Shown here piece after piece: positions 11,901-22,800 of a DNA stretch of 64,000 bases (positions are counted from its first letter, which is position 1; each line of letters starts with the position of its first letter). This stretch comes from Tetracentron sinense. Taxonomy: Eukaryota; Streptophyta; Magnoliopsida; Trochodendrales; Trochodendraceae. Position numbers and translations under genes: made by a program. Under the pieces are notes generated by a model that did not search any database, was not told where the DNA came from, and saw only the letters and a list, made by a program, of their open reading frames with translations. Where the stretch lies: contig CM026566.1 in NCBI GenBank assembly GCA_015143295.1, positions 10,713,072-10,777,071 on the forward strand. The letters run 5' to 3'.

Positions 11901-13037
11901 GATGACATTATTGCTAGGATCCAGTCCTTAGACATTGCCATCACTGATAATGAGGATTACATTATTTGGATGCCGGATAAAAAGCAGCTTGGAAATCTCT
12001 CAAGAGATCATGGTGACCGTGTCTCATGGTGCAAATTTATTTGGGCACCATTTATCCCCACTAAGATAGGGATATTTTACTAGAAATTGTTTAGGAATGC
12101 TATTAGTGTTGACAATAGAATTCACCAAAAAGGGGTTTCTCTAGCAAGCAAATGCCTTTGTTGTGAGTCACCAAAGGAAGAAACGGTCTCTCACCTCTTT
12201 CTCAAAGGTGAGATGGCCTCTAAGCTACGGGACAGGTTTGATAATATCATTAACATGCATTGCTCCTATAGGTTTTTCCTAACAGCAGAGACTATGGCTC
12301 TATTCTGGTTCTGAAGAAGAAGAGTGAACTCTCATGCTGCAATCTTATCTAGAATTGTTCCTTGCCTTATTCTTTGGGAGCTATGGAAGGCTAGATGTAA
12401 GGCTCAATTTGAAGACAATCGCATGGTTTTCTCCTCCATCTATCATACTATCCTTCATTTTATTTCGCCTACTTTGCCCATCAGGTCTACTCCATCATTT
12501 GAGGAGGAAATTATCTTAAAGGATTTGGAAATTATATCTATTAAAGTTATTGGTCCTCGCCCCATCCTCACCAAGTGGCTTCGGTCTATGCCTGGTTATT
12601 TCAAGCTTAATTTTGATGGCGCTTCCAAGGAAAATCCGGGCAATGCAGGCGATGGAGGTATTGTTAGATCGTCATGTTGTACAATGGTTTTGGCTTATCA
12701 CAATTTCTATGGCATTGCTACTAACATAATTGTTGAATCTCACGCTCTCGTGGATGGGCTTCTCTTGTGTGCTCAATACAATTTAATTCATGTTGTGGTG
12801 GAGGGAGACTCTAAGGTTCTCATTGATGCCATTAACGGCTTGCATTCCCTCCCATGGTCTTGCTGGAAGTGGCTCGAAGAGATTCGAAGACTAGCGCCTA
12901 TTACCATGCCAAGCTTCCTTCACACCTTCAGAGAAAATAACAAGGTAGTGGATGCTCTAGCTAACATTGCTTGTGATCAGGAAGGTTATGACCTTTTCAC
13001 TAGCTCGATGCAAGTTGTTGTTTGGGAGGGTTTGTGA
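8913..13037 (+). pseudogene. LINE A second frame: endonuclease, RT, RNase H
   Basis: It starts MISALLWNVRGLADKA, typical of an L1 apurinic-like endonuclease. GDDFN (about 9,307) and SNHVPLLL (9,570, usually SDH) mark the endonuclease core. RT motifs follow: FKLDMEKAYDRIEW (about 10,688), RQGDPLPPSLFIL (10,870) and YVDGTLIF (about 11,006). The last is normally FADD, so one catalytic Asp is lost. Near 12,050-12,210 lies a Cys-containing zf-RVT segment (CLCCESPKEETVSHLFL). A C-terminal RNase H (12,600-13,030) keeps FDGAS, VESHAL, EGDSKVL and VVDALA acidic residues. Stops occur at about 8,970, 9,944, 10,438, 10,797, 11,610 and 12,080, plus a 38-base duplication. Dead copy. Confidence 0.9.
10142..10217 (+). 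repeat. 38-base tandem duplication in LINE A RT
   Basis: Units 10,142-10,179 and 10,180-10,217 differ at two positions. Because 38 is not a multiple of three, the duplication shifts the reading frame just before the conserved RT palm region. Confidence 0.9.
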
Positions 13038-13298
13038 GCAGGGGAAATAGAAGGAAGTGGTTATGAAACTTCCATAGTAGGACCTGCTGGTGGAGGAGTA
13101 ACAGGGGTGACATGCTCTTCAGTACGCACCATAGGGATGAAAACCATATCATCATAAGAAGTGCCATTAGTAGAACCTGGAGACTAGATAGTAGCAAACG
13201 GATATGATAATTCATCCCCGACCTTTCCTTGAAGAGCTAATTCGGGCCGCCATTCCTGCAAGGAATGGAGTAAGGCCTTCCAAAAAAAAAAAAAAAAA
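13038..13298 (+). other. LINE A 3' UTR and poly(A) tail
   Basis: The non-coding tail follows the TGA at 13,035-13,037 and ends in 17 A at 13,282-13,298, which marks the 3' end of the element. Confidence 0.8.
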
Positions 13299-15157
13299 TC
13301 CAGCCCTTATCTCTGCTTGCTTTTCCCCTACTCTCCTCTCTGTATAATAACTCTACAGGAAGACTCTGGGGCTTCCCAACCTCTTCCCCAGCAAGATCGG
13401 GAAAAACGACCTTTTCGCCTTTAGATTAGAACCTGACTCGTTAGGATTGAGTATTGGCCAGGGTTCACGTTCCTTATCTTAAAAGATGGCGTCTTCTTCA
13501 TCCAAGAAGATGAATGAGTCCCCCCCTACTAGTCAAGGGAAGGGCTCCATTACTGGAAGGTGGGAGTCTGGGATGTCCAAACTCTAGATGACAAGCAACT
13601 CCGTGCTTCGGTGTACTCGCGAGTATGCGAGCGCAGTTACCAGAGCGGTAGGAGGTTTCTGTCGGGAGTGACTCAGGAGAAATTCCACCGGAGCCATTAT
13701 GAAATCACGACCGAAGAACCCTCCGAGGATCCATCGAGAATGAGTAGGTGTGTGTAGGGGGTGTGTTTGTTCGCGAGAATGGATTCCTCGTCAAGTCAGT
13801 TTGCTGGAGTTTATATATTGACTTGTGCCTGACCGACCTGCCATCAACTAGTATTTCTCGGAAAGAATCCGCAGACGGATTGAGCAACCAGCCTAACTCG
13901 GAGAGTTATCCCTCGGTCGGAAATACAGCAGGCTAACTACTGCTCCTTCTGATAGCGCCATAGCAGAGACTCCTACTAGCAGGATACAATACACTAATCG
14001 CCAAATAGACAGACGGAAGACCCGATCCGGTGTAACTAACTCAACTTGATTGAGGGCAAAGGATCAAAACCTTCCTTCACTTGATGGCGAATACAAGAGT
14101 TTGGCAACGCAAAAGCGGGCTTAATAATAAGAAGATCGCGTTAAGCGACTCGTCCCTGAACTAGCTAAAGCTACCTTGAATCAATCAATGAATGAAAATG
14201 ACAGAAGCCGCTATAAAGGGAAGAAGCACATCTGTTGGATTATTTGTACGGAAAATTTCATAGAAAGCTTCCAGATCATCCTGGTAGTTGATCCCCAGAC
14301 AACGACTCACCACAGGCAATGGAGTACGAAAAGGAGGCAATGCAATTGAAAGCCGGTTGCCGATGAGATAAGATATTTTTTAGATCAGCAACGAACGTCT
14401 TGTATCTATGAAGAAAGATTTATCCCCGCCCTTACTACGACTGGGTCTCCCTCTCCATACTCTTGAATACCCATACCAGATCTGGAGTTTCTTACACCAA
14501 ATCCATGGTCTATATCCACTCCAGGCACGGGTAATTTGGTATTAACTATCGGAAAGCCAGGAAACAAGTGTTGGGTCAATTTACATTTCTGGCAACGGAA
14601 TTAATTGCTGTATCGCACCGGTAGAGGCAGATTCTGTAGCAGACGATGGTTCGTCTTAGGATTGGATGAAAGTCAACTGTCTCGCTTGTCACAAGATTGG
14701 ACGGTAATGCCACAAGATCGGACGGTTCTTGATCTCAACAAGGTAACAGGGCAAAGGAAGGAAGGTCTCAGGTTACATCAAGATCTTTGCTGGTCTCGCT
14801 GGCAAGAGCAGTCAAAGAGAGAAGGATAACCCCCATGGCTATTCTCAAGCCTTTCTACCTGAACAATTTGAAACATTTCCCATGTAGAGCAGAAAAAGCC
14901 TAGCTTTGGAATTGAGACATATTTAGCGCCCTTTGCGAAAGCCCCTCGAACGAAGGCTCTCCGAACATAAAGCCCCCTGATCCCTTTCTTTGTCTTTCAT
15001 CTCAACTTACTATTAGGGCCCATTCTTTCTAATTCAACAAAATAGGGGCAAAGCGCCAGTTTGAAGTGGCGAAGGTTAGACCTGAGAAAGTATGTTAAGG
15101 TTATGTAATGGAACTCCCCTCGGCCAATCCTATTGGTGTTTGTAGGGCTGCGCCCAT
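13299..15157. other. Possible organelle-derived insert (mitochondrial-like)
   Basis: Base composition changes sharply here: the region is visibly richer in G and C than both flanks, and lacks the simple A/T runs common elsewhere. Its texture resembles plant mitochondrial spacer DNA, but I recognise no organelle gene, so this is an inference. On the minus strand two adjoining 64-codon open stretches (14,406-14,600 and 14,185-14,379) look less random than expected. Limits are set by the LINE poly(A) and the C run. An unknown decayed repeat is the alternative. Confidence 0.4.
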
Positions 15158-15178
15158 CCCCCCCCCCCCCCCCCCCCC
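15158..15178. repeat. Run of 21 C
   Basis: A homopolymer of 21 C at the right-hand edge of the GC-rich insert. Such a run is prone to assembly or sequencing length error. Confidence 0.95.
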
Positions 15179-16052
15179 AATTATTTCTCTTTAGCTCTCC
15201 TTTTCTCTAATAAATCATGTCGGTCCGACCTGGATCCACGGAAATTCTAGGTTAAATATATATATATAGCCATGGTTTTTAAAAATAAAAATATTAACCT
15301 CAAGGGTTAAAAACTCTTAACCAGAGTAAATATCTTGTAAAATATTTTTTCCTAAAAACTAAGGTTATATTGTTGAACTCCAACGGTTAGTGAATCTTAA
15401 CCACAATTAAGGATTAAAAGGAACACATGTTGACCTATTGGTGTGATTGAACTCGGGGAGAGTTCAATCCCAATTGACAGTGATCCAATCTTATTTATAC
15501 TTTGTGGAAGAAAATTTATTGTTCCTGAAAATTTTAGGGAAAAAGATAAGAATAATGGCAAAATCCTAAGAGTAATGGCAATACTCAAGAAAATATATGA
15601 TATGGGGAAAGCAACTTTCTTGAAAAAGTATTTTCTGCTAACCAGATGCATGCACTTTTTCGCCAAGTAAATGCAAAAGAAATTTCTAATGCCAAAGAGT
15701 GTGTGTTAGTTACATGATAACATTTCCAAAATACAAAAGAAATTGCTAAGTAAATGCAAAAGAAATTGCTAGTGCCACAATGGATTATCTCTGCTAGATA
15801 CCGAGGTCACACTTCGGGCACCTATTTTTTCATGACACGTGGGAATACATTTAATTGAAGCACCAATTTTTTCATGACACGTAGGAATACATTTAATTGA
15901 AGAGGTGATACCATGCATGTGGATGTATCGTTGGGCCATACTTGCACATCTCCAAAGCTTGCCATGTGTCTTATTTGCATTCATTAACTATGGTTAAGAT
16001 TTACTCATTCTTAGGGTTTAATAATCTAAAAAAAATAGAAAAAATTAACTAC

Positions 16053-16622
16053 GGGGCCGTTTGGATAAACTTCCGTTTTTCTGTTTTTATTTTCTATTTT
16101 TAAAAATTAGAAACTACTTTCTGTTTTCAGATTTTTTTAAGTAGGCATGTTTGACATTATTAACTGTTACTTATTTTTTTTAAAAGAACAACAAAAAAAT
16201 CCATGTTTGGCAAATATGATTAAATAATTCCAATTCATAGTGGTTGTAGCGTGTGAGTGATGGTGGTGGTGGAGGTGTAGTGTGGTGATGGAGGTGTGTA
16301 GTGGGTGGTGGTGTGGCGGTGGTAGTGGGTGGTGGTGTGGTGTGGTGTGGTGTGGTGGAGGGTGGTGGTGGTGGTGGTAGCGATGGTGGTGGTGGTGGTG
16401 GTTGTGGGTGGTGGTAGTGCTGGTGGATGGGTGGATGGTGATCTGTTAGTGTTTTCCAATTTTTGTATTTATTTTAAAGAACAGAGGCAATAAAAATTTT
16501 GTTACCTTGATTTTCAAAATTTGTTACTAATTTTTAAAAACATAAACATGTTTAAAAAATTTTAAAATATTTTTTGAAAAAAAAACACAGAAAATAAATA
16601 ACGGAAGTGCAACCAAACGGGG
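16053..16622. mobile_element. MITE with inverted ends, nested in a foldback element
   Basis: The left end reads GGGGCCGTTTGGATAAACTT and the complement of the right end CACCCCGTTTGGTTGCACTT, with CCGTT-rich text continuing inwards on both sides. So it is a short inverted-repeat element, interrupting a foldback repeat at ACTAC / TGAGTGAG. No target duplication is clear. Its middle is a GGT-rich minisatellite. Confidence 0.6.
16250..16436. repeat. GGT/GTGGT minisatellite
   Basis: About 190 bases of degenerate GGT, GTGGT and GGAGGTGTAGT repeats, strongly strand-asymmetric (almost no C on the plus strand). The Thr/His-rich open frame on the minus strand is an artefact of this repeat. Confidence 0.9.
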
Positions 16623-18484
16623 TGAGTGAGTGAATTTATTAAAAATATTTTTTTCTAAAATCTATGGTTAGATTATTTAAAGCTAGGAATGAGTGAATCT
16701 TAACCACAATTAATGAATGTCAAAGAGAATATGTGACGAGATTTGGAGGTGTACGTGCACGACCTAACGATACATGCACATGCATGGTATCACTTCTTTA
16801 GATAAATGTGCTCCCACTCGTCATGCAAAGAGAGGTGCTCGTAAACTCAGGCATGGGCATTTTCCAGAGATAATTCGTCATCAGTGCGGCAAAGGGCAAA
16901 TCCTCGAGGTCACGCCTCAGGTGCCTATCATTGCATGACAGGTGGGAACACATTTAACTGAAGAGGTGATACCATGCATACGTATATATCGATGGGCCGT
17001 ACTCACACACCTCCTAAGCTCACCAAGTGTCCTATTTGTCTCTAGTAGATGCCCGAGGTTACACCTTGGGCACCTCTTTGTGCATTACGTCGTGGAACAC
17101 ATTTAATTGAAGAAGTGATATGATGCATGCGCATGTATCGTGGGTCGTACTCCACACTTCCTAAGCTCGCAATGTGTCCTATTTGGCATTCATTAACTGT
17201 TGATAAGATTTACTCATTCTTAGGGTTAAATTTTCTAACCTTAGTTGTTAGAAAAAAAAATATTTTAAAAATTTTACTACATGAGTAAATCATAACCAAG
17301 GTTAATTTTAAAAAATATATTTTCTAAAATTAATGTTAGATTATTTAACCCTAGGAATGAGTGAATCTTAACCACAATTAATGGATGTCAAAGAGGACAC
17401 ATGATGAGATTTAGAGGTGTGCGTGTACGGCCTAACGATACATGCGTATGCATGATATCACTTCTTCAGCGAAATGCATGGGCAGAGCCATGAATTTTTC
17501 CTTAGGGGGCCTAAGTACATATATCAAGAAAATTAATGGTATTGAGGTATGGGTCCTTAAGGATTCAGAGAGTAGCCACCTTTTTTTTTTTTGAGTAATG
17601 AGTTCATTGTGATCATACAATTTGTTAATGTTGCACTCCAAAAAAGAATCCAGTAACAAGAAAATTAAATATGGCTCTTCCTTTTAGTATAGTCATTATA
17701 TAAGTAAAATTAAAGAAAATACTTGACGTATTGTGCATTTCCACTATGTAACGAAATGCCGGTCTTCATTGGTTTCTGTCCACTTTTTTAATACCCACTA
17801 ACTATGATTAAGATTCACTCACTCCTAAGATTCATCCATTTAAACTTGGCTTTTAGAAAAAATAAAAAATAATAATAACTTTAAGTTGGTTAAGCTTAAC
17901 CACGGTTAAAGGTGATGAAATTAGAAGACATTTGATTATGTTATCAAATGTAGGGTGGGCATTACTACTCTAAAATTATTGTATTTTTATATACTTTTAT
18001 TTTGCATATCATGGAGATTGTTTTTTCACATGGGTGATCCATGTTTAGTGGAATGCGCACGTATCCCTGCTTGACACTTGTCCCTTTTAACACCCATTAA
18101 CTGTGATTATGATTTACTCACCCCTAGGGTTTATACATGTACCCTTAGTTTTTAATTAAAAAAATTAACTCCTAAGATAATAAATCTTAACTATGGTTAA
18201 AAGGGACACATATCCCTTCATGTTATACATATAAAAGTAAATTACCATATTTTTTTTTTGGGGGGGGGCGGGGCCACTATATACAAATATACATATTATG
18301 TATTTTATAAAAAACTTATACATATAATATAATATACTTCAAAAAAAATTGGGGGACCATGGCCCCCTGTGGTTAAATGTGTTCCCACGCGTCATGCAAA
18401 GAGAGGTGCACGAGGTGTAACCTCGGGCATCTGCCACATATAATCCGTTGCCCCTTGCGAAACAGACATCATATGAACACAGCT

Positions 18485-18620
18485 ACAGGGTTGCCCAACG
18501 GTTGTGATGGTAGGCAGTGTATCCTCGGAACGTTAGAGCTGGGATCAAGTCCCATATGGCGTGGGCTTGCCCGTTGTTAGCTAACATGCTATGCTGACCC
18601 AGCTAAACGGGGCCGCGGCT
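18485..18620 (+). mobile_element. SINE-like tRNA-related segment
   Basis: GTTGCCCAACGGTTGTGATGG resembles an RNA polymerase III A box, and GGGATCAAGTCCC about 40 bases on resembles a B box (consensus near GGTTCAAATCC). The tail lacks an obvious poly(A) or T-rich end. It could be a truncated SINE or a tRNA-like chance match. Confidence 0.4.
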
Positions 18621-18621
18621 A

Positions 18622-18960
18622 GGGGTATATTCAAGTCAAGCCAGCTCAAGGCTCGGCTCAGCACGACTCAATCAAGCCAAGTTCAAGCCAAGCATTTGGC
18701 TTGATCTAGCCAAGCCGAGCTTTTTTTAAGCTCAAAATTACAATAAAGCCAAGCTCAAGCCAAACCCAACTTGATTCAGCTCGACTCAGCTCAATTGAGA
18801 AAATCAGTTCGACTTGAGCTCTGCTCAACTTGATATATTTAAAATATTAATATACTATTATATATATATGTTTCAGGTTTCAAGCCAAGCTTCAAGCCCA
18901 GGAAAATCAAGCTTGAGCCAAGCTCGGTTGGGAAGTGGACTTAGCAGGGGTGTATAAGGA
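18622..18960. repeat. GCTCAAG/AAGCC-rich inverted repeat element
   Basis: Short words such as AAGCCAAGCTCAAG, GCTCGGCT and their complements repeat throughout. The ends read AGGGGTATATTCAAG and GGGGTGTATAAGG, close to inverted copies. This is typical of a common plant MITE type with GAGCTCGAGC-like ends. No coding potential. Confidence 0.5.
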
Positions 18961-19239
18961 GACATAAACCCTCTTTAAGACAAGCCCTTTTGGAGTGGTT
19001 GCTTGGCCTTACCCATATGGCACCTTAGCGGCTACCTTAGGTCTGCTTGTGTGTGAGTTTAGAGTGTGTTGTGTTGCATGATAACATTTCAACCCAAAAA
19101 GAATCGAAAATATTTCTGGGTCTCAACATTTTGACAGAAGACCCACCATCTATACAAATTTATGGATTGGCCTGAAGATCTACAGTATGAGTGTATGACT
19201 AAAGAATCCCTTGCAGCTTCCCCACTCCTATAAAAGGTC

Positions 19240-19642
19240 TAATTTACAATACGCCAAAAAGTTCCAAGAGTGCTTAAAAATGAGGCAATGAGCAGAAATA
19301 TACAAATCAGTGAATTTGCATCCCTGTTGTCGTATATTATATATGAATAGTTAATGAATAAACAAAAGGGCGAGTACTTAAAAGAGTAGATAGATAGATA
19401 GATAGATAGATAGAAACTGCTAATTTCTAGCAAGATAGCATGATGAGGTATCCCACTTTAAAAACACAAGACAAGACCACGGTGTAAAACTGATCTTTCC
19501 CTTTTTTCTCCTTTTCTCCATTTCTCTTTTCCACACATTCAAAGCCTCGGAGGTAACAGACCAACAATGCTCCTGGCAACTCCACTGGGTAGGCAAATTA
19601 TTCAGTTGGGTTTACCTGCTTCGGATGTGAGGTTTAAAGTGA
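19240..19642 (-). other. Probable 3' UTR and downstream region of ARIADNE gene
   Basis: Non-coding text between the stop and the repeats to the left. It carries a GATA microsatellite. A poly(A) site cannot be fixed by eye. Confidence 0.35.
19387..19413. repeat. (GATA)n microsatellite
   Basis: About seven tandem TAGA units, downstream of the ARIADNE stop; a likely length polymorphism. Confidence 0.95.
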
Positions 19643-19735
19643 TTACCAGTGCTGGTGAGACATCTGGCAAGTGGTGGTAGATCTGCCATTCGCATAAGTG
19701 CAGTGCTCAGACCAGTGGGTTTCTACTGTGACCCC
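19643..19735 (-). pseudogene. Broken RanBP2-type zinc finger, out of frame
   Basis: In the frame one base off the ARIADNE exon, the minus strand reads [20 protein letters not shown] then HQHW and a stop (19,643-19,645). Plant ARIADNE proteins of this class can end in a RanBP2-like finger of the form WSCxxCTxxN...CxxC. Here the first Cys is missing (WSEHC), the last is Ser (CQMS), and the frame has shifted, so the main frame stops at 19,707. The finger has decayed while the rest of the gene stays open. Confidence 0.7.
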
Positions 19736-19881
19736 TAGATCGGCTCCTCCCACCTCTTCCCTTACTGTTCCCTCCCAAGCTCTTCGAGCTCGCTGTCCTG
19801 CTGCAAGCACCATGGGAGTCCACGTCTGATAGACCATTCTCAAGTGCTCGGACCAGGTTCTCAAAGTAATTCCGAGTCACG
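19707..19881 (-). CDS. ARIADNE last exon
   Basis: Codes [20 protein letters not shown], a basic Ser/Arg/Gly tail and the stop after RNPLV. Acceptor ATGACAG. The tail runs into a frameshift relative to the family's C-terminal zinc finger (see 19,643-19,735). Confidence 0.88.
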
Positions 19882-22800
19882 CTGTCATTATTGGAGATAA
19901 ATAAGAAAATCAGTCCAGGAAAAAGTCCTAAATCTAGGAGCATAGTAATTCAAATTCACGCTAGTATTCAAAACATACGAGAAAATTAGTTTGTCAGAAA
20001 CTCCACTTTCTATCATTAATGTAATTCTGGAACTACATTAATGCATAAAGACCACAATTTTGGTCTGTAAGACTCATCGTTAATTGCACAATTTTAATGC
20101 TACTTGAAATTGTTCAAAGAATAGTGTTTATGAAGCAATGCTACGTCCACTTTCTGGTCGTCCACTATCTGGTTGTCTTTTACTAATTTTAAACAAAAAG
20201 ACAAAACAAAAGTGGTGGGACCCACAAAAAAGTATCATGCTATTTTGTTTTCTTGTAAATAGTAGGGGAGAGTGGACGACCGGAAAGTGGACATAACATT
20301 ACTCATATTTTATATTTTCATCCAAAAACATTGGGATCATATTATAATTAACAACTTCAAAAGTTGAGCACATGCACAAAACCGATAACAAAGGTGGCCA
20401 ACGCAATGCACATCTTCGCCTAAACTGCGAGCTATGGGAGAAAAAAAGGAAGGGCCCAAAGATAAAGGTTATAGTTCTATCCTAGAAATTCTTATTTCCA
20501 ATCTGATAGATGAGAATGGGGGTGTTTGAATCCACTTGTATCCTTTCATGACCCACATATCCTGAAAAGGTGGTTCCAGCGACAAACACATTCTGTTCAA
20601 ATAGGAGCTTTCCGCTCTTACTGGGATAAAAGTAGGCCATCTGCTTCTAAAAGGAAACAGCCAGATCATGTACTAGTTCTAACTGAGGAAGTTAATGAGA
20701 AAAAATCACCTGGTCAATCCACCTAGTTTCGTGCGGAACTCATTGAAGTCTTTGGATGGACCATCTGTGTTGAGGTAAAGTTGTAGTTCCTTCTCCGCAC
20801 ACTGATGAAGCCGTTCCAACCCGGACTCTGCCTCTCCTGCATAAGCAGAAATAAGATCTTAATACTGCAATGAAATGCCTACTTTTGGGTCGAAGGTACC
20901 TACCTTGTAAATACTCGAATAACTGTCTCTTGGCATGTTCGTGCTCAGGTAGGTAATAACCGTAGGCATAGGTCCATTTCAACATTCGCCTGCATTCAGC
21001 TATCTGCGAACATGCCAAAAGTTGTAAGAGGAGAAGGCAACATATTTTGAAGATGTACAAGAAGGAACTTAAGATTGACCTGTAGCCAGGCCTCTGTTAT
21101 GAACTTAAGCTGTGACTCAGGTTGGCCCTCTTTGTCGCTTAGCTTTTTAATCTGGATAAATCAAGACAATTATCATTTATTAAATAAATAAATAACTCGC
21201 CTGGAGGATCCTAACAATCAGAATATTTTAGTATAACCAGAGAGAAACATGAACAGGATCAGAAAGGAAGTCGATAGAATTGATGGTTAGGATCCATCAG
21301 ATTAGGTCAAATATGAGGCAAATTCTCTATGCCCTCTTATTTAATGGCTGGTCCCAAACCCCCTGGCAAGTCAACCATATGTAAGCACAGTAGCTTTTCA
21401 CAGTTTTTTCATATCCAATTCTCTCTGACCCTCTCGTTTCTTGGCAGGTTTCATGCTAACTCCATTTTTTTTTTAAATAACACTAATAATAGCTAACTGA
21501 TTCAGATACAAATATAATCTCAGTTTTCAATTGCATGCACCGAATTGATGAGAATACCCTCACAAAAAGAATGCCCCTGTTAGAACCCGGATAAGCATTA
21601 ACTTTAGGTAAGCTCCAAAAATGATGAATGGAGAAATCAAGTGGTCCCAAAGGATAACACACTGTCTACAGTGCTATGAACATTTAGGTTGATCAAGTAA
21701 CCAATTTTTACTCACAAAATTTACATTAAAATATTAAATAGCCTGGTTGCTCTGATCAAGATTACTGAAGTCCACAAAAAGTATTTCAGTTGAGGCGAAG
21801 ATGAAAATATGCAAAACAAGGTAAATGCATTGGAAGCTCATGGTCAGTGTTTTAAAAGGCATGTGATGCTTACGCCTCAAGGCTCACTTCGAGGTGAGAC
21901 TTATGCCTAAGGCTCGTCTTGAGGCGACGGTCAAGGAAAAGTCCTTGAGGCTAACTCCTCAAATTGTTAGGCTCACATGAGGGCCACACACCTCATGCCT
22001 TGAAGGCTTGAGACTCGCTTTATGTCTGAGGCATGTTCCTCAAACATAACCACATAACTGAGACTTCTATCTTATACATTAATCAGAAAAATATGTTAAA
22101 TTTTTTATTTTTGTGTTGATATTAATTTAAATTAGCACTTAATTTATTAAGTTTAACATATTTAGGCTTTTAAAAACCTTGTTAAGTATATTTTACTCTA
22201 ATTTTTATCATAGACTTCACAATGATTTGGAGTTATTGCCAACATATATAGTTGGTGACTACTTTGCAATTGTTTGTTGGAATCCAAAATCTACCACATG
22301 ATGATTGAATATCATCCATCTTTCAATATGTATATGAATAAAAAACGTAAATCTAAATTCCAGCTTTCTTGAATCTCTTAAATTAATTATTTTTATGACT
22401 GCATAATTTATATAGTATTATATAGGCGTGTGTACACACGCACACACATAAATATATGTATTCTAACCTTTTATTAACTTTTTTGAATCTAATTGTAATA
22501 TTCTTATTATTTATTTGTTAAAATGTGGAAGCGTGAAGCTTTCTTGTGAGGCTTAAGCCTAATGCATCTTGAAATCTCAGGGGCATGCCTTCGCTTTTCA
22601 AATACTGAAGGTAGCACACCAAAGAAGATGTTTCCCTTGTCTAATACGTCCATCAAACTAGTTGATAAACCAATAAATATTGTAGTTACCTCAACTGAAG
22701 AAGAGAAGATTGCATGATGTAGTAAAGAATTTTGCTTACATGAACAGCTTGCATTTTCTGTAAATCTGCAAGGGCCTTTTGACTTGACTGCAAGTGAAGA

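Larger units (their letters stand above)
6277..13298 (+). mobile_element. LINE A: decayed LINE-1 with RNase H
   Basis: This is a plant L1-type non-LTR retrotransposon: the end of a first reading frame, an endonuclease-reverse transcriptase-RNase H second frame (8,913-13,037), a short 3' UTR and a 17-base A tail (13,282-13,298). The 5' part is cut off by the gypsy insertion, and a solo LTR sits between the first frame and the second. Many stops and shifts show that it is dead. No clear target-site duplication can be assigned because the left end is missing. Confidence 0.88.
15245..18470. mobile_element. Cluster of foldback MITEs (Mutator-like family)
   Basis: One motif set recurs in both directions: a right-reading GGTTAAGATTYACTCAYTCCTAGGG and its reverse, with AATGAGTGAATCTTAACCAC. 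Forward copies lie near 15,780-16,015, 16,905-17,225, 17,790-17,880 and 18,080-18,150; inverted partners near 15,385-15,430, 16,680-16,860, 17,340-17,470, 17,885-17,930 and 18,370-18,450. The long arms could fold as hairpins. A single copy at 60,098-60,374 has a 9-base duplication, suggesting a Mutator-type mover. No genes are seen; open frames are incidental. Confidence 0.65.

Noticed and set aside
16235..16459. Thr/His-rich open frame on the minus strand
   Set aside because: Produced entirely by the GGT/GTGGT minisatellite inside a MITE.
18485..18560. A true tRNA gene
   Set aside because: Only A-box and B-box-like words are present; no cloverleaf with acceptor pairing could be drawn, so SINE-like is the limit of the claim.
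22690..22694. Five-base microexon TTGAG between AG and GT in an ARIADNE intron
   Set aside because: Including it breaks the frame before KLSDKEG; direct joining of exon f to exon g gives the expected family sequence without gap.
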